A stretch of DNA of 64,000 nucleotides from Bhargavaea massiliensis (GTDB taxonomy: Bacteria; Bacillota; Bacilli; Bacillales_A; Planococcaceae), in the NCBI RefSeq assembly GCF_018390575.1, contig NZ_JAHBCJ010000002.1, positions 20,811 to 84,810 on the forward strand, read 5' to 3'. Both the position numbers and the translations under genes were made by a program. Below the pieces are notes generated by a model. It was not told the origin of the DNA. It was given only the letters and a program-made list of their open reading frames with translations, and searched no databases. Shown piece after piece: positions 35,096-44,087 of the stretch. Each line of letters begins with the position of its first letter. Position 1 is the stretch's first letter.

Positions 35096-35887
35096 TTACA
35101 GTGCTTTCAGCATGCCGCCATCGATGACGATGGACTGGCCGGTGAGATACGTATTGGCACCAGAGGCAAGGAAGACGACAGCTCGGGCGAATTCTGCCGG
35201 CTGACCGTAGCGTCCGGCCGGAATCTGTTGCTTGTGCGCTTCGGTCACCTCTTCCTGCTTAACACCCGTTTTCTCCGCCCGGATGGTATCCAATTCGATA
35301 ACCCGGTCCGTTTCGATTCTTCCGGGTCCGACCGTGTTCACGAGAATGTTTGATGCGGCGTATTCGCGGGCCAGGGATTTCGACAGCCCGACCATGCCGG
35401 CGCGGAATGTGTTGGACAGGATCAGACTGTCGATCACTTCCTTCGTGGAGGAAGAAGAGACATTGACGATGCGGCCCCAATTGTTTTCCTTCATGCCTGG
35501 CAGGACCTCGCGGATGGTGCGCGTATAACTAAGGAGGTTCTGCTCGAATGCGCGGATCCAATCCACGTCTTCTACATCGGCAAATCCGCCGGCCCTGGGC
35601 CCCCCGGTATTGTTGATCAGAACATCGACACTGCCGAATGCATCACGGACTTTAAGGAAGAGCTCGGCAATATCCTCTCCGCGGGACATGTCGCATGGGT
35701 GGAAATGAATCTTGTCATTTCCGGATTCCCGCTGTAATTCCTCGGCAGTTTTTTTAAGGGATTCGGAGTTCCTGCTCGTCAGGAAAACCGCTGCCCCTTC
35801 CTTTGCAAACTCCAGTGCGATAGCGCGGCCGAGTCCTTTGCTGGAGGCCATCACCAGCACATTTTTGTCACTTAATCTCAAATCCAT
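35096..35887 (-). CDS. SDR-family protein with altered catalytic residues
   Basis: A 263-residue Rossmann-fold protein of the FabG-like classical SDR family. The cofactor loop reads MASSKGLGRA (residues 13-22) and the NNTGG motif (92-96) and catalytic-site Ser144 (NVSSS) are kept. Where classical SDRs have Tyr-X3-Lys, this protein has Ser158-Asn-Thr-Phe-Arg162 (SNTFRAGMVGLSK). The PGRIETDR segment follows. It therefore belongs to a variant subgroup whose activity may not be ordinary dehydrogenation. AAGGGGGAA precedes ATG 35887. Monocistronic. Confidence 0.85.
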   Translation of the reverse strand: MDLRLSDKNVLVMASSKGLGRAIALEFAKEGAAVFLTSRNSESLKKTAEELQRESGNDKIHFHPCDMSRGEDIAELFLKVRDAFGSVDVLINNTGGPRAGGFADVEDVDWIRAFEQNLLSYTRTIREVLPGMKENNWGRIVNVSSSSTKEVIDSLILSNTFRAGMVGLSKSLAREYAASNILVNTVGPGRIETDRVIELDTIRAEKTGVKQEEVTEAHKQQIPAGRYGQPAEFARAVVFLASGANTYLTGQSIVIDGGMLKAL

Positions 35888-36048
35888 GAATGTTCCCCCT
35901 TCATCCCTGATAACCCGATTGTACCGGAAAGCAGCCGCTTCAGTCAGGTTTGATCACATTTCGTCATGACTGCTTGAGGGTTGCTGGTGGCAGAGGTAAG
36001 ATGAAAGAAGGTTTGATTGACTTTTATTGAAGCGGGGGACCGGTGTCC

Positions 36049-36402
36049 ATGAAAAAAATCATACAACTCGCGCTGATCTTCCTGTTTTATTTTATTGGGG
36101 TGCAGGTCAAGGAATGGTTCAGTTTACCGATCCCCGGGAGCATCGTCGGGCTTCTGCTTCTTCTCGTGTTCATTATCGTGTTCAAAAACATTCCGGTAAA
36201 TGCCCATGCGGACGGCGCTTCCGTTCTGATCCGTAATTTCACGCTGTTTTTCATCCCGACAACGGTCGCCATCATCCTATACCTGGACCTGTTCAAGACA
36301 TGGAATGCGATCTCGTTTGTGACAGTGCTCGCGAGCACGCTCCTGACAATCGCGCTGACCGCCTGGGTGATTGAGCGTTCCATTGGGAAGGGGGAAGCGT
36401 GA
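36049..36402 (+). CDS. lrgA: CidA/LrgA-family holin-like protein
   Basis: A 117-residue membrane protein with four helices and the family signature SLPIPGSIVGLLLLL. LrgA/CidA proteins modulate murein hydrolase release, cell death or, in some bacteria, export of small acids. ATG 36049 follows GGGGGAC; the GTG 6 bases upstream is less likely. Its stop shares a base with the lrgB ATG. A decayed second copy of the 3' part lies near 47280-47410. Confidence 0.92.
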   Translation: MKKIIQLALIFLFYFIGVQVKEWFSLPIPGSIVGLLLLLVFIIVFKNIPVNAHADGASVLIRNFTLFFIPTTVAIILYLDLFKTWNAISFVTVLASTLLTIALTAWVIERSIGKGEA

Positions 36403-37082
36403 TGAATACGGCCATCACTTACTTGTTCGGAGCGCTATTGACGCTTGGTACATATGCAATCGGCATCGATCTTTATAAGCGGTATAAAAAGACTTGGCTG
36501 CAGCCGCTAATTGTCTCGATTGTCCTGATCGGGGCGGTGCTTCTTCTTGCGGACATTCCTTACGAAACCTATATGAAGGGAGCCAATTTGTGGAACTGGC
36601 TGCTCGGTCCGGCAGTTGTTGCGCTTGCTTATCCGCTTTACTTTAATCTGCCGATGGTGAAAAAATACCTTGGGCCGATCCTTCTCGGCGTGGCGGGCGG
36701 AGGGCTGTTTGGCCTCTTCAGCGGCTATCTGCTTACAAAATGGGTCGGCGCAGACGCAACGGTAGCCACTTCAACCATACCGAAAAATGCAACGACGCCG
36801 ATTGCCATCGAGCTGTCCGAGATGGTCGGCGGTATCCCGTCGCTCACCGTTGTCTATGTCATGATTGCCGGCATCGGCGGCGCGGTGTTCGGCATTCCGA
36901 TTCTGAATAAGCTGGGCATTCGCCATCCGGTCGCACGGGGTCTCAGCATCGGCATCGCGTCACACGGCTTCGGCACTGCGAAACTTTTTGAGACGAGTGA
37001 CAGGGAAGGTTCTGTCAGTACCGTTGCCTATATCCTGATGGCGATTCTGATTACGGTTGTCTGTACGGTCTTTTTAAGTTAG
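36402..37082 (+). CDS. lrgB: LrgB/CidB-family membrane protein
   Basis: A 226-residue protein with about six membrane helices, the PKNATTPIAIELSEMVGGIPSLT motif and the GIASHGFGTAKLFE segment diagnostic of LrgB. It works with LrgA as a paired membrane system. Start ATG 36402 overlaps the lrgA stop (TGATG). The last 220 bp are repeated almost exactly at 47568-47789. No lytSR or cidR regulator is adjacent. Confidence 0.93.
   Translation: MNTAITYLFGALLTLGTYAIGIDLYKRYKKTWLQPLIVSIVLIGAVLLLADIPYETYMKGANLWNWLLGPAVVALAYPLYFNLPMVKKYLGPILLGVAGGGLFGLFSGYLLTKWVGADATVATSTIPKNATTPIAIELSEMVGGIPSLTVVYVMIAGIGGAVFGIPILNKLGIRHPVARGLSIGIASHGFGTAKLFETSDREGSVSTVAYILMAILITVVCTVFLS
36861..37082 (+). repeat. Long direct repeat, left copy (3' end of lrgB)
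   Basis: These 222 bases recur at 47568-47789 with only about half a dozen differences, in the same orientation, 10.7 kb apart. Confidence 0.95.
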
Positions 37083-37215
37083 TCCAACAAAAGGTGAAAA
37101 ACTATACAAGTAATTTCTCCGAACGAAAGTATGTGACTAATGTATTCACCGGGGAGTTTTTGTTTTGGTATTTTATTAAAGTTAAGTGGTAGGATAGTCA
37201 GAAAATACGTTGGAG

Positions 37216-37231
37216 TTGACATTAACGTCAA
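37216..37231. promoter_or_regulatory. Palindromic operator of MerR type
   Basis: TTGACATTAACGTCAA is a 16-base palindrome with one mismatched pair, overlapping a likely promoter (TATAAT at about 37235) just ahead of the broken MerR gene; probably its former autoregulatory site. Confidence 0.55.
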
Positions 37232-37272
37232 TAGTATAATGAAGGGGAACAGCAAGCCTCAAAGGAGGTACA

Positions 37273-37582
37273 ATGCGAGATATGAAAAGGCGGTTTGGGT
37301 GACTGCAAGGACATTGCGTTATTATGAGGAGTTTGGTTTGCTGAAGAGGGCCGTTCGGAAGGGGGAAGGCGGTTATATACGCAGGTAGACGTTATCAGAA
37401 TAAAGTTGATTACACGGGAGAAGAAGTACAGATTTTCACTTGAAGAAATAAAAGAGATGGTCTCCCTTTTCGACAAGGACAGAACTGGGCATGCACAACT
37501 TGAGCGGACAATCCGGTATGGTGATAAGATGTTGAGGGAAATCGATGAACGAATTCGTGACCTAACTGATATGCGGCAATGA
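37273..37582 (+). pseudogene. MerR-family regulator, frameshifted
   Basis: AAAGGAGG precedes ATG 37273. Reading across two frameshifts, near 37300 and 37378, restores a MerR-type protein: an HTH segment ending VTARTLRYYEEFGLL, then REKKYRFSLEEIKEMVSLF and a coiled C-terminal helix ending LTDMRQ. Intact family members sense small molecules and bend promoter DNA. As it stands no functional product would be made. Its stop abuts an IS3-type remnant. Confidence 0.8.
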
Positions 37583-38216
37583 ATATGGAGTAGTCATGAA
37601 CCACAAGAAGATCCTGCGCCTCGCTGGCCTCTTCGGCCTTCATGCCAGAATCCGGAGAGCCCATCCTTACAGGAAGATGGCGAAGGCGACACAGGAACAC
37701 GGCACGGTGTTTAATCACCTGAATCGTGAGTTCCAGCAGGATGAGCCGGGCAAGGTCCTCCTGACTGATATTACTTATCTGTATCACTGCAAGGGCCAAC
37801 CTGCCTACCTCTCCGGTGTGAAGGACGTGGCGACCAAGCAATCCTGTACCGGACGCTGGACAAGCTGGAGGAGCTCTTAGAGAGAATCTTCATCCCAAAT
37901 CATCCTTCATTCAGACCAAGGGTCCACTACACCCATCCCGAGTATCAGAAACGCCTCAAGGACCTGAACATCAAACAATCAACGTCTCCATAAAGGGGGA
38001 TTGTTGGGAGGATGTGCCAATGGAATCCTGCTTCGGTCATATGAAAGATGAAATGGATTTTAGGCAATGCCAAACATACGTTGAACTCAAGCACTGGTGG
38101 ATGACGTATTTACGAATATAACAACCACCGGTATCAATGGAATCTAAAAAAGATGACTCAGGCACAATACCGGAGTCATCTCATTGCCGCATAATTAGGG
38201 TCTTTTAAGTTGTCCA
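37577..38216 (+). mobile_element. Truncated IS3-type element (left copy, orfB remnant)
   Basis: About 640 bases closely similar to the reverse complement of the element at 41853-43181, lacking the 5' end and orfA. It retains HKKILRLAGLFGLHARIRRAH and the LTDITYLYHCKGQ segment with the first catalytic Asp of a DDE transposase. Stops and frameshifts interrupt the rest. It ends in GGGTCTTTTAAGTTGTCCA, the element's right inverted-repeat end. Confidence 0.85.
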
Positions 38217-38258
38217 CTTTATAAGGTATGGTTTATAAGGCCATAGCTAACCCTTTCA

Positions 38259-38651
38259 TTAAATACGGACTTTAAGGTCTGCTTTAATTTTTGACGTGGA
38301 AATCCCTTCAGTGCGCGGAAGATAAACCACCTCACAGAGTTGTGCAAGGTTATCAAACTTGCCTTCCCAATCTGATCCCATCACGAAAACGTCAATTTTA
38401 TGGTCGTTGATATCCTCTTTCTTTTGACCCCAATGGGTTTCTGGGATTACTTCATCCACATACTGAATGGCTTCCAGTATTTGTTTTCGTTCTTCGTATG
38501 GATAGTAAGCTTTCTTTCCTTTAATTTCATTGAATTCGTCAGTCGAGAGACCGACGATTAGATAATCACCATATTCTTTTGCACGGCGAAGAATGTTAAT
38601 ATGGCCATGGTGGATCAAATCAAATGTTCCGTAAGTTATAACTCGTTTCAT
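38259..38651 (-). CDS. tagD: Glycerol-3-phosphate cytidylyltransferase
   Basis: A 130-residue cytidylyltransferase with the HXGH-type motif in FDLIHHGHINILRRAKEYG and the RTEGISTSKI signature near the end. It makes CDP-glycerol, the donor for poly(glycerol phosphate) wall teichoic acid. ATG 38651 follows CAAGGAG. It lies between two IS3-type copies, divergent from the TagF-like gene that would use its product. Codon use is AT-rich compared with the backbone. Confidence 0.95.
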   Translation of the reverse strand: MKRVITYGTFDLIHHGHINILRRAKEYGDYLIVGLSTDEFNEIKGKKAYYPYEERKQILEAIQYVDEVIPETHWGQKKEDINDHKIDVFVMGSDWEGKFDNLAQLCEVVYLPRTEGISTSKIKADLKVRI

Positions 38652-39446
38652 AATTAGCCAGCTCCTTGGTGTCTTGAAAATTCATTACACTCGAGTCACG
38701 ATAAATATATTAGCCATATGCTATTATAATCGATATACCCTGAAAATTATAGAGGTTTCTGTCATATCCACGAGCGAAACATTGATTAGGCAAAGTTGTA
38801 TATTTTGCCGGTTTAAATATAGAGGTTAAAGAGGCTGTGCCGATTTAATGTTGCGGGGCCATAAGGTATAAAAAATTGTTGCTTGAAATTGACTCGATGA
38901 ATTATATTTAGGACGGTCTGCTTCTTAAGAGGAATTATCCTTGTAATATACATAGCTTCGGAAGTTTAAGTGTATAAATTTTATTGATAATTGAAAGAGC
39001 AATTCGGGAATATTTATTTAGCTAGGCGCTCATCAGTTTACGAGTTGAGATGCAAAGCAACAGGAAGTTACTTGTGGCAGCGCTGAAAATTATTAAACTT
39101 GCTGTGCTTGTTTAAATACAAAAGATTAAAACACAGAAGAGTTCTTGCGGTAACAGAACCAACAGAAAGAGTTGACGCCCCTGCAGGAGAGAGGCGAGGA
39201 GGAGACAGAAGCTTTACTATCGGATTATTTAAACGGTAGTGAAAATGAACGGTGTGAGATGCTAATTGCTTCTTTTAGCTGTGAAAACAAGAAAATTGTA
39301 GGACCTATGTTCGGAAAATATGGCGAGCAATTCGACTTTCATAGTACTGGTGCGATGATTCTAAAGGTATTGTCTCATTAAGTATAATTCATTTAAATTT
39401 AATTTGCTTGTATCTTTAAAAATATTCTGTTAGGTGATGGTCACAC
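38652..39446. other. Long AT-rich intergenic region between tagD and the TagF-like gene
   Basis: Nearly 800 bases of low-GC DNA, presumably holding promoters for both divergent genes. No recognisable gene, except a weak frame at 39172-39381. Confidence 0.5.
39172..39381 (+). CDS. Doubtful 69-residue ORF
   Basis: A TTG-started frame (ending FHSTGAMILKVLSH) without a clear ribosome binding site. The translated text looks protein-like but matches no family I know; it may be the tail of a decayed gene. Confidence 0.25.
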   Translation: MTPLQERGEEETEALLSDYLNGSENERCEMLIASFSCENKKIVGPMFGKYGEQFDFHSTGAMILKVLSH

Positions 39447-41453
39447 ATGAATGTGAATGATTTTAATATTAAACTAAATGGAACTGATTTTATATTACAT
39501 GGACCGGACAATTTTTCTTTGAAGATTGATAATGTTTTGGATGAATCATTTAATACAGTCTATGTAGATTATATTTATCCAGAGAGACAAGTAGCAGGAG
39601 AAAGTGATTCGTATATTATTAAAGAAATTTCTTATCGAGACTTTAAAATTATAGTCTCTCACCGTTTTTCAGATAAACAATTAATTATTGGAAAGGTAAG
39701 TCTAAAAAAAGAATTTGAGGTTGACCGTCTCGTTACAGAAACAGGCGGGCTAAATTCTTTGTCTATAAAAATCAAAAAAACTGCTTATGAAAAAATCATT
39801 GATTTAAGTAAATTAAAATCTGCTACACCAAGAAAAGTGTTTGATAAAGGTGCGTTAAAATATTTACCAACAAAAAACATTGTAGGAATTTATACAGTGA
39901 ATGATATTCGATATTTCCTATTCCTCCGATCAAATGGAATTTTCATTGTGAAGAATAATATTGCGAAAGCAATTAGATTTGAAAAAAAGTTAAAGGTTTT
40001 AAAATTAAATAAACACTATTATATTTATGGAAAGCTAACGCATCGTGGTTACCGGGCCTTTGGTAAGTACGAGTATTTATACCTATCTGAAGATGCGGAA
40101 AATTCTTCAGCCAAGTTTGTCAGACCTTTTAGGAGAATTAAGTTTCTTAAACGTTTTGGCTTTTATAGAATCCCGAAGAGTGACATTGAAGTGGACTCTT
40201 CTGGAAAACATGTATTTTATGCCGGCAATCAATCATTGCCAATACATCCATTGACTGTTCGTTTGAGAAGGGAAAAGTTTGAGGAACGCTTTTGGAAGAT
40301 ATATAAGAAGATCTTTAATCGACGGACGAAGAAGAAGAAGAATGAAAAATTAATCATCTTTGAGTCATTTAATGGACGCCAACTCAGTGATAGTCCGAGA
40401 GCTATTTACGAATATATGAAGGAATACTATCCGAATTATAGGATGGTTTGGAGTGCAGACAGGAGATACATAGACCAATTTAAAGGGCAGGTTGAGTATG
40501 CAACCCGTTTCTCTCTAAAGTGGTTATTCTTATTTCCAAAAGCAAAGTACTGGGTTGTTAATTCCCGACTTCCTTTATGGATAAGGAAAGACCCGAATAC
40601 TATTTATCTCCAAACATGGCACGGAACGCCGTTGAAAAAGTTAGGCGTTGACATTGAAGAGGTACATATGCCTGACACCACAACGAATCAATACCACCGC
40701 AACTTCGTTAATGAAGCAAGAAAATGGAACTACCTAGTTTCTCCAAACCAATTTTCTAGCGAAACCTTTAGACGAGCATTCAAGTATAAAGGAGAACTAT
40801 TGGAAACCGGATATCCGAGAAACGATTTTCTTATTAAAAATAATAACTTAAAGTATATCCAATCAATTAAGGAAAGAGTAGGTATTCCTCTGAACAAGAA
40901 GGTAATACTTTATGCTCCGACTTGGCGAGATGATCAATATATAGCAAAAGGCCAATATAAGACTGTAAACGAGATGGACTTATCGCGGATGAAGAAAGAA
41001 TTCGGTGATGAATACATTGTTTTGTTAAGAATGCATTACCTTGTTGCAGACAAGGTGGAATTACAAGGCACAGAAGGATTTGCATACAATATGTCTGACT
41101 ACCCAGACATCAGAGATCTATACTTGGTTGCTGATATCTTGATTACCGATTACTCGTCGGTTTACTTTGACTACTCAATTTTAAATAAACCCATGCTTTT
41201 TTATATGTATGATATTGAAAAATATCGTGATAAGCTTCGAGGTTTTTATTTTGATATAGAGCAACATGTGCCAGGACCAATCTGCACGACAATGGACGAA
41301 TTGGTGAGTTCAATTGTGAACAGTGAGAATGAAACCTCTGAAGAAATAATGAAGAGAGAGGAATTCCGTCAACACTTCGTTTCATGGGAAGATGGTAATG
41401 CAACAGAGCGTGTAGTGAGAGCAATATTCGATAATAATTTGCTGAACGATTAA
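39447..41453 (+). CDS. CDP-glycerol glycerophosphotransferase (TagF-like teichoic acid polymerase)
   Basis: A 668-residue protein. The C-terminal half (from about residue 300) is the Glyphos_transf domain: FESFNGRQLSDSPRAIYEYM, YLQTWHGTPLKKLGVD with the catalytic-region His, GYPRNDFLI, LYAPTWRDDQY and ADILITDYSSVYFDY. The N-terminal 280 residues form a separate domain without recognised motifs. It transfers glycerol phosphate units from CDP-glycerol to build teichoic acid at the membrane. The start at ATG 39447 has only a weak AGGTGATGG upstream. Markedly low GC suggests horizontal acquisition. Confidence 0.92.
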   Translation: MNVNDFNIKLNGTDFILHGPDNFSLKIDNVLDESFNTVYVDYIYPERQVAGESDSYIIKEISYRDFKIIVSHRFSDKQLIIGKVSLKKEFEVDRLVTETGGLNSLSIKIKKTAYEKIIDLSKLKSATPRKVFDKGALKYLPTKNIVGIYTVNDIRYFLFLRSNGIFIVKNNIAKAIRFEKKLKVLKLNKHYYIYGKLTHRGYRAFGKYEYLYLSEDAENSSAKFVRPFRRIKFLKRFGFYRIPKSDIEVDSSGKHVFYAGNQSLPIHPLTVRLRREKFEERFWKIYKKIFNRRTKKKKNEKLIIFESFNGRQLSDSPRAIYEYMKEYYPNYRMVWSADRRYIDQFKGQVEYATRFSLKWLFLFPKAKYWVVNSRLPLWIRKDPNTIYLQTWHGTPLKKLGVDIEEVHMPDTTTNQYHRNFVNEARKWNYLVSPNQFSSETFRRAFKYKGELLETGYPRNDFLIKNNNLKYIQSIKERVGIPLNKKVILYAPTWRDDQYIAKGQYKTVNEMDLSRMKKEFGDEYIVLLRMHYLVADKVELQGTEGFAYNMSDYPDIRDLYLVADILITDYSSVYFDYSILNKPMLFYMYDIEKYRDKLRGFYFDIEQHVPGPICTTMDELVSSIVNSENETSEEIMKREEFRQHFVSWEDGNATERVVRAIFDNNLLND

Positions 41454-41478
41454 AAAGGACACCTCGTCAAAGCGTGGG

Positions 41479-41550
41479 GTGAGGACATTATCCTCACTCC
41501 AGACTGTAGGCAAAACGGACCCAAAAGAAATCTTTTTGGGTCTGTTTTTA
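41479..41550 (+). terminator. Tandem hairpins ending the TagF-like gene
   Basis: GTGAGGACATTATCCTCAC (41479-41497) is followed by an ACGGACCCAAAAGA / TCTTTTTGGGTCTGT hairpin and T-run (41515-41550). The second is a strong terminator. Confidence 0.85.
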
Positions 41551-41624
41551 TGTATATTTTCGCATATTTTTCCCATAAACCCCTTGGGATGACTGGCCAT
41601 TAGGACGTTCTGGTGACTCCTAGG

Positions 41625-41850
41625 TCAGCAGGCCAATCTCTCCAAATTCAAAGCAAAAGTAAGTATCGCATGAATGGTATTTTTTCTTCCCGCAAAGGGT
41701 TGTCCATCGCATGACACACTTCTCCTTGGCATCTCCGAAACCGCGCTCTCGGTCTCTTTCCGCCTTGCATAGTTTCTTTGTTTCCGAGGTGAGCCGAATG
41801 GACTCTGTATGATCGAGGTAGTCCTGCCAGACATCGAACCGAACCCTTTA
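41625..41850 (-). pseudogene. IS1182-like transposase C-terminal remnant
   Basis: Read on the minus strand, the frame gives TSETKKLCKAERDRERGFGDAKEK and MRWTTLCGKKK, then after a frameshift AILTFALNLERLA. This is the C-terminal pattern of IS1182-type DDE transposases (ERVFADAKEKHGMRWT... and MLTFAAMNLKKLA). About 75 codons survive, with at least one frameshift; no function. Confidence 0.7.
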
Positions 41851-41878
41851 AAGCGGACAGTTTAATAAAAGACCCTGC

Positions 41879-42705
41879 TTATGCGGCGATGAGATGACTC
41901 CGGTATAGTGCCGGAGTCATCCTTTTTAGATTCCATTGATATCGGTGGTTGTTGTACTCGTAAATATATTCATCGACCAGTAGTTTGAGCTCATCGAAGG
42001 TTGGGCATTGCCTGTAGTCAATTTCATCTTTCATATGACCGAAGAAGGATTCCATCGGTGCATTGTCTCAACAATTTCCCTTTCGGGACATTGATTGTTT
42101 GATGTTCAGGTCCTTGAGGTGTTTCTGATACTCAGGATGGGTGTAGTGGAATCCTTGGTCTGAATGAAGGATGATTTCCGGATGAAGATTCTCTCCAAGA
42201 GCTTCTTCAAGCTTGTCCAGCGTCCGGTAGACAATTGGCATGGAAAGGCTGGTTGTCAGTTCATGGACGAGGATTTCATTGGTCGCCACATCCTTTATCG
42301 TGGACAGGTAGGCTGGCTCATCCTGTTGGAACTCACGATTCAGGTGATTAGACACCGTACGGTGTTCCTGTGTCGCCTTCGCCATCTTCCTGTAAGGATG
42401 GGCTCTCCGGATTCTTGCATGAAGTTGAAGAGGCCAGTGAGGCGCAGAATTTTCTTGTGGTTCATGACTACGCCATATTCATTCCTCAAAATCATATGTA
42501 GGGTGCGGTATCCTGCTTTCCCTTTCTTCCCTTCCTGGATTTCAATCAGTAGAAGGGTATCCTCATAATCCGCCTCCGCAAGGAGGTCACGTGATTCACG
42601 GCGGATCAGCCATTCACAGTAACCCTGCCGGCGGACTCCCGCGACCCTGCATAGATAGGAGATCGCCCTTTGGAGTCCATACGTTCGGATTACTTCATGA
42701 ATCAA
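41879..42705 (-). pseudogene. IS3-type transposase OrfB, frameshifted and internally deleted
   Basis: The frame begins MIHEVIRTYGLQRAISYLCRVAGV and continues to about 42370, where it shifts; then TQEHRTVSNHLNREFQQDEP runs on, shifts again near 42068, and finishes PMESFFGHMKDEIDYRQCP...NNHRYQWNL. Compared with the left copy about 17 codons are missing after QQDEP, which removes the DITYL segment bearing the first catalytic Asp. It cannot encode an active DDE transposase. Confidence 0.85.
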
Positions 42706-42731
42706 TGCATATTTTTCTCCCGGTCTAAGCC

Positions 42732-43151
42732 TTACTTCTTCAGCCTCCTCTCGGCTGCCTCTAGCTTTTTTGACAATTCCAGTTCAGCCTCCAGATACTT
42801 GATCTTAGCCTGTGCCTTTTTCAGCTGTTCTTCCGCAGACAGATTCCGTGTTACCGGCCGGCCAGTGCTTCCGCGGCCCCGACGCTCGGACAACAGTCCT
42901 TCCTCACCAAGGGTGTCATACGATTTCCTCCATCGCTTTAGCGATTGTTTCGGTATATCCGTCCCGATCTGCCTGGGATCCAACCCTGCCTCCAGGAAGA
43001 TTTCATATGGCGTCTTACCTTCCTGATAAGCCTTCACGGCCGACAGCTTGAATTCAGGCAAGTATTGTATGGTCTTATCCGTCACATGAAGGACGTTAGG
43101 ATTGCCCTCGAGAAGTCGGCGAATGGATTCATTAATCGGTTGGCGGCTCAT
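42732..43151 (-). CDS. IS3-type OrfA (helix-turn-helix protein)
   Basis: A 139-residue intact OrfA with ATG 43151 preceded by GGAGGAG. It has a helix-turn-helix region (PYEIFLEAGLDPRQIG...PKQSLKRWRKSYDTLG) and a C-terminal coiled coil (EEQLKKAQAKIKYLEAELE) ending in Lys-rich KKLEAAERRLKK. In intact elements it is fused to OrfB by programmed frameshifting to give transposase; here OrfB is defective. Confidence 0.85.
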   Translation of the reverse strand: MSRQPINESIRRLLEGNPNVLHVTDKTIQYLPEFKLSAVKAYQEGKTPYEIFLEAGLDPRQIGTDIPKQSLKRWRKSYDTLGEEGLLSERRGRGSTGRPVTRNLSAEEQLKKAQAKIKYLEAELELSKKLEAAERRLKK

Positions 43152-43206
43152 CAAAATCTCCTCCGTTCAACTTTGTGTCCAGTATAGCGGAGTTTTTGAC
43201 CACGCA

Positions 43207-43256
43207 AAAACCCCGAACCGGGACTTTTTTAAAGTGTCCGTAGTTCGGGGTTCAGT
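43207..43256. terminator. Long hairpin outside the IS3 copy
   Basis: AACCCCGAAC-CGGGAC pairs with GTCC-GTA-GTTCGGGGTT around a T-rich loop. It may be a terminator of an interrupted flanking gene or part of a neighbouring IS end. Confidence 0.5.
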
Positions 43257-43379
43257 TCAGTGCACGCCCTCGAAAAGCCGCACTTACGGAAGATCCCTTC
43301 TGAAGTTCCCGCTTGGAACCCTCCTGATCCGGTTAAAGCCGGAGGCGCCACCAATCGCCATGCACCGGATCCCTGAAGA

Positions 43380-44087
43380 AAAAGGGCTCGTTGTCAGTGA
43401 TGAAAATGGCTGCCAGAGCTTCTGCGGAGCGCGGAATCCGAAAATTGGACCTACCATGAGTTCATTCACCAAGTCCTTTCTCACGAGCTGGGGGCCCGTG
43501 AAAAGAAGAATATTGAGCGATTCATGAAGTGGGCCAATTTCCCGTATCACCGGACGCTTTAGGAGTATGATCTCGGCGTTCAAGCTCCTGAAGGAGCTGA
43601 CATGGATTGACAACCACTTCACGCTCATCCTCATGGGTCCACCCGGGGCCGGCAAGACCCATCTTGCGGTCGGCCTGGGCATCCATGCGATCGAAGACGG
43701 CCGCCAGGTGGCCTTCGTCTCGATGGCCGAGTTGGTACATATCCTCAAGACCCGTGAATATGCGAGCAAGTCCCGGACGAGATACAAGCGGATCATCGAC
43801 TCAGAGCTCGTCATCATCGATTACGTCATGTATATGTCCATCGATTCCAAGGAGGCCAACCTGTTCTTCCAGTTCATCTATGAGCGCTATGACCACACGG
43901 CTTTATCCTTACGTCGAACAAAGGGCCGAATGAATGGGGGCGCTTTTGGGCGACCAGACGCTCACCGCCGCCATTCTTGACCGCCTGCTTCACCGCAGTG
44001 AGGTCATCTCATTCAGTGAGCATGATGACAGCCTCCGAATGAAGCATCGCAAGACCTTGTTTTCAGATACGGTGGCTCCATCCTAAT
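43380..44087 (+). pseudogene. IS21-family IstB ATPase, multiply disrupted
   Basis: Pieces of an IstB helper ATPase can be read in order across stops and frameshifts: IHQVLSHELGAREKKNIERF, Walker A MGPPGAGKTHLAVGL, VIIDYVMYMSIDSKEANLFF and finally [19 protein letters not shown] stop codon falls after HRTL at about 43561 and frameshifts occur near 43600 and 43910-43945. In Walker B the usual Asp-Glu is Asp-Tyr. IstA is absent. Sequence resembling an IS21 end follows to about 44140. Confidence 0.85.

Larger units (their letters stand above)
41853..43181 (-). mobile_element. IS3-family insertion sequence (right copy, decayed)
   Basis: About 1.33 kb bounded by TGGACACAAAGTTGAA at the orfA end (near 43181) and a related GCGGACAG...AAAAGACCC end near 41853. 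It holds orfA and a broken orfB in the order of IS150/IS3-type elements. No clear target-site duplication was found. It lies opposite in orientation to the remnant at 37577. Confidence 0.85.

Noticed and set aside
41821-43201. Target-site duplication around the IS3 copy
   Set aside because: Flanks of the two ends do not share a convincing 3-5 base repeat, so insertion history cannot be read from it.
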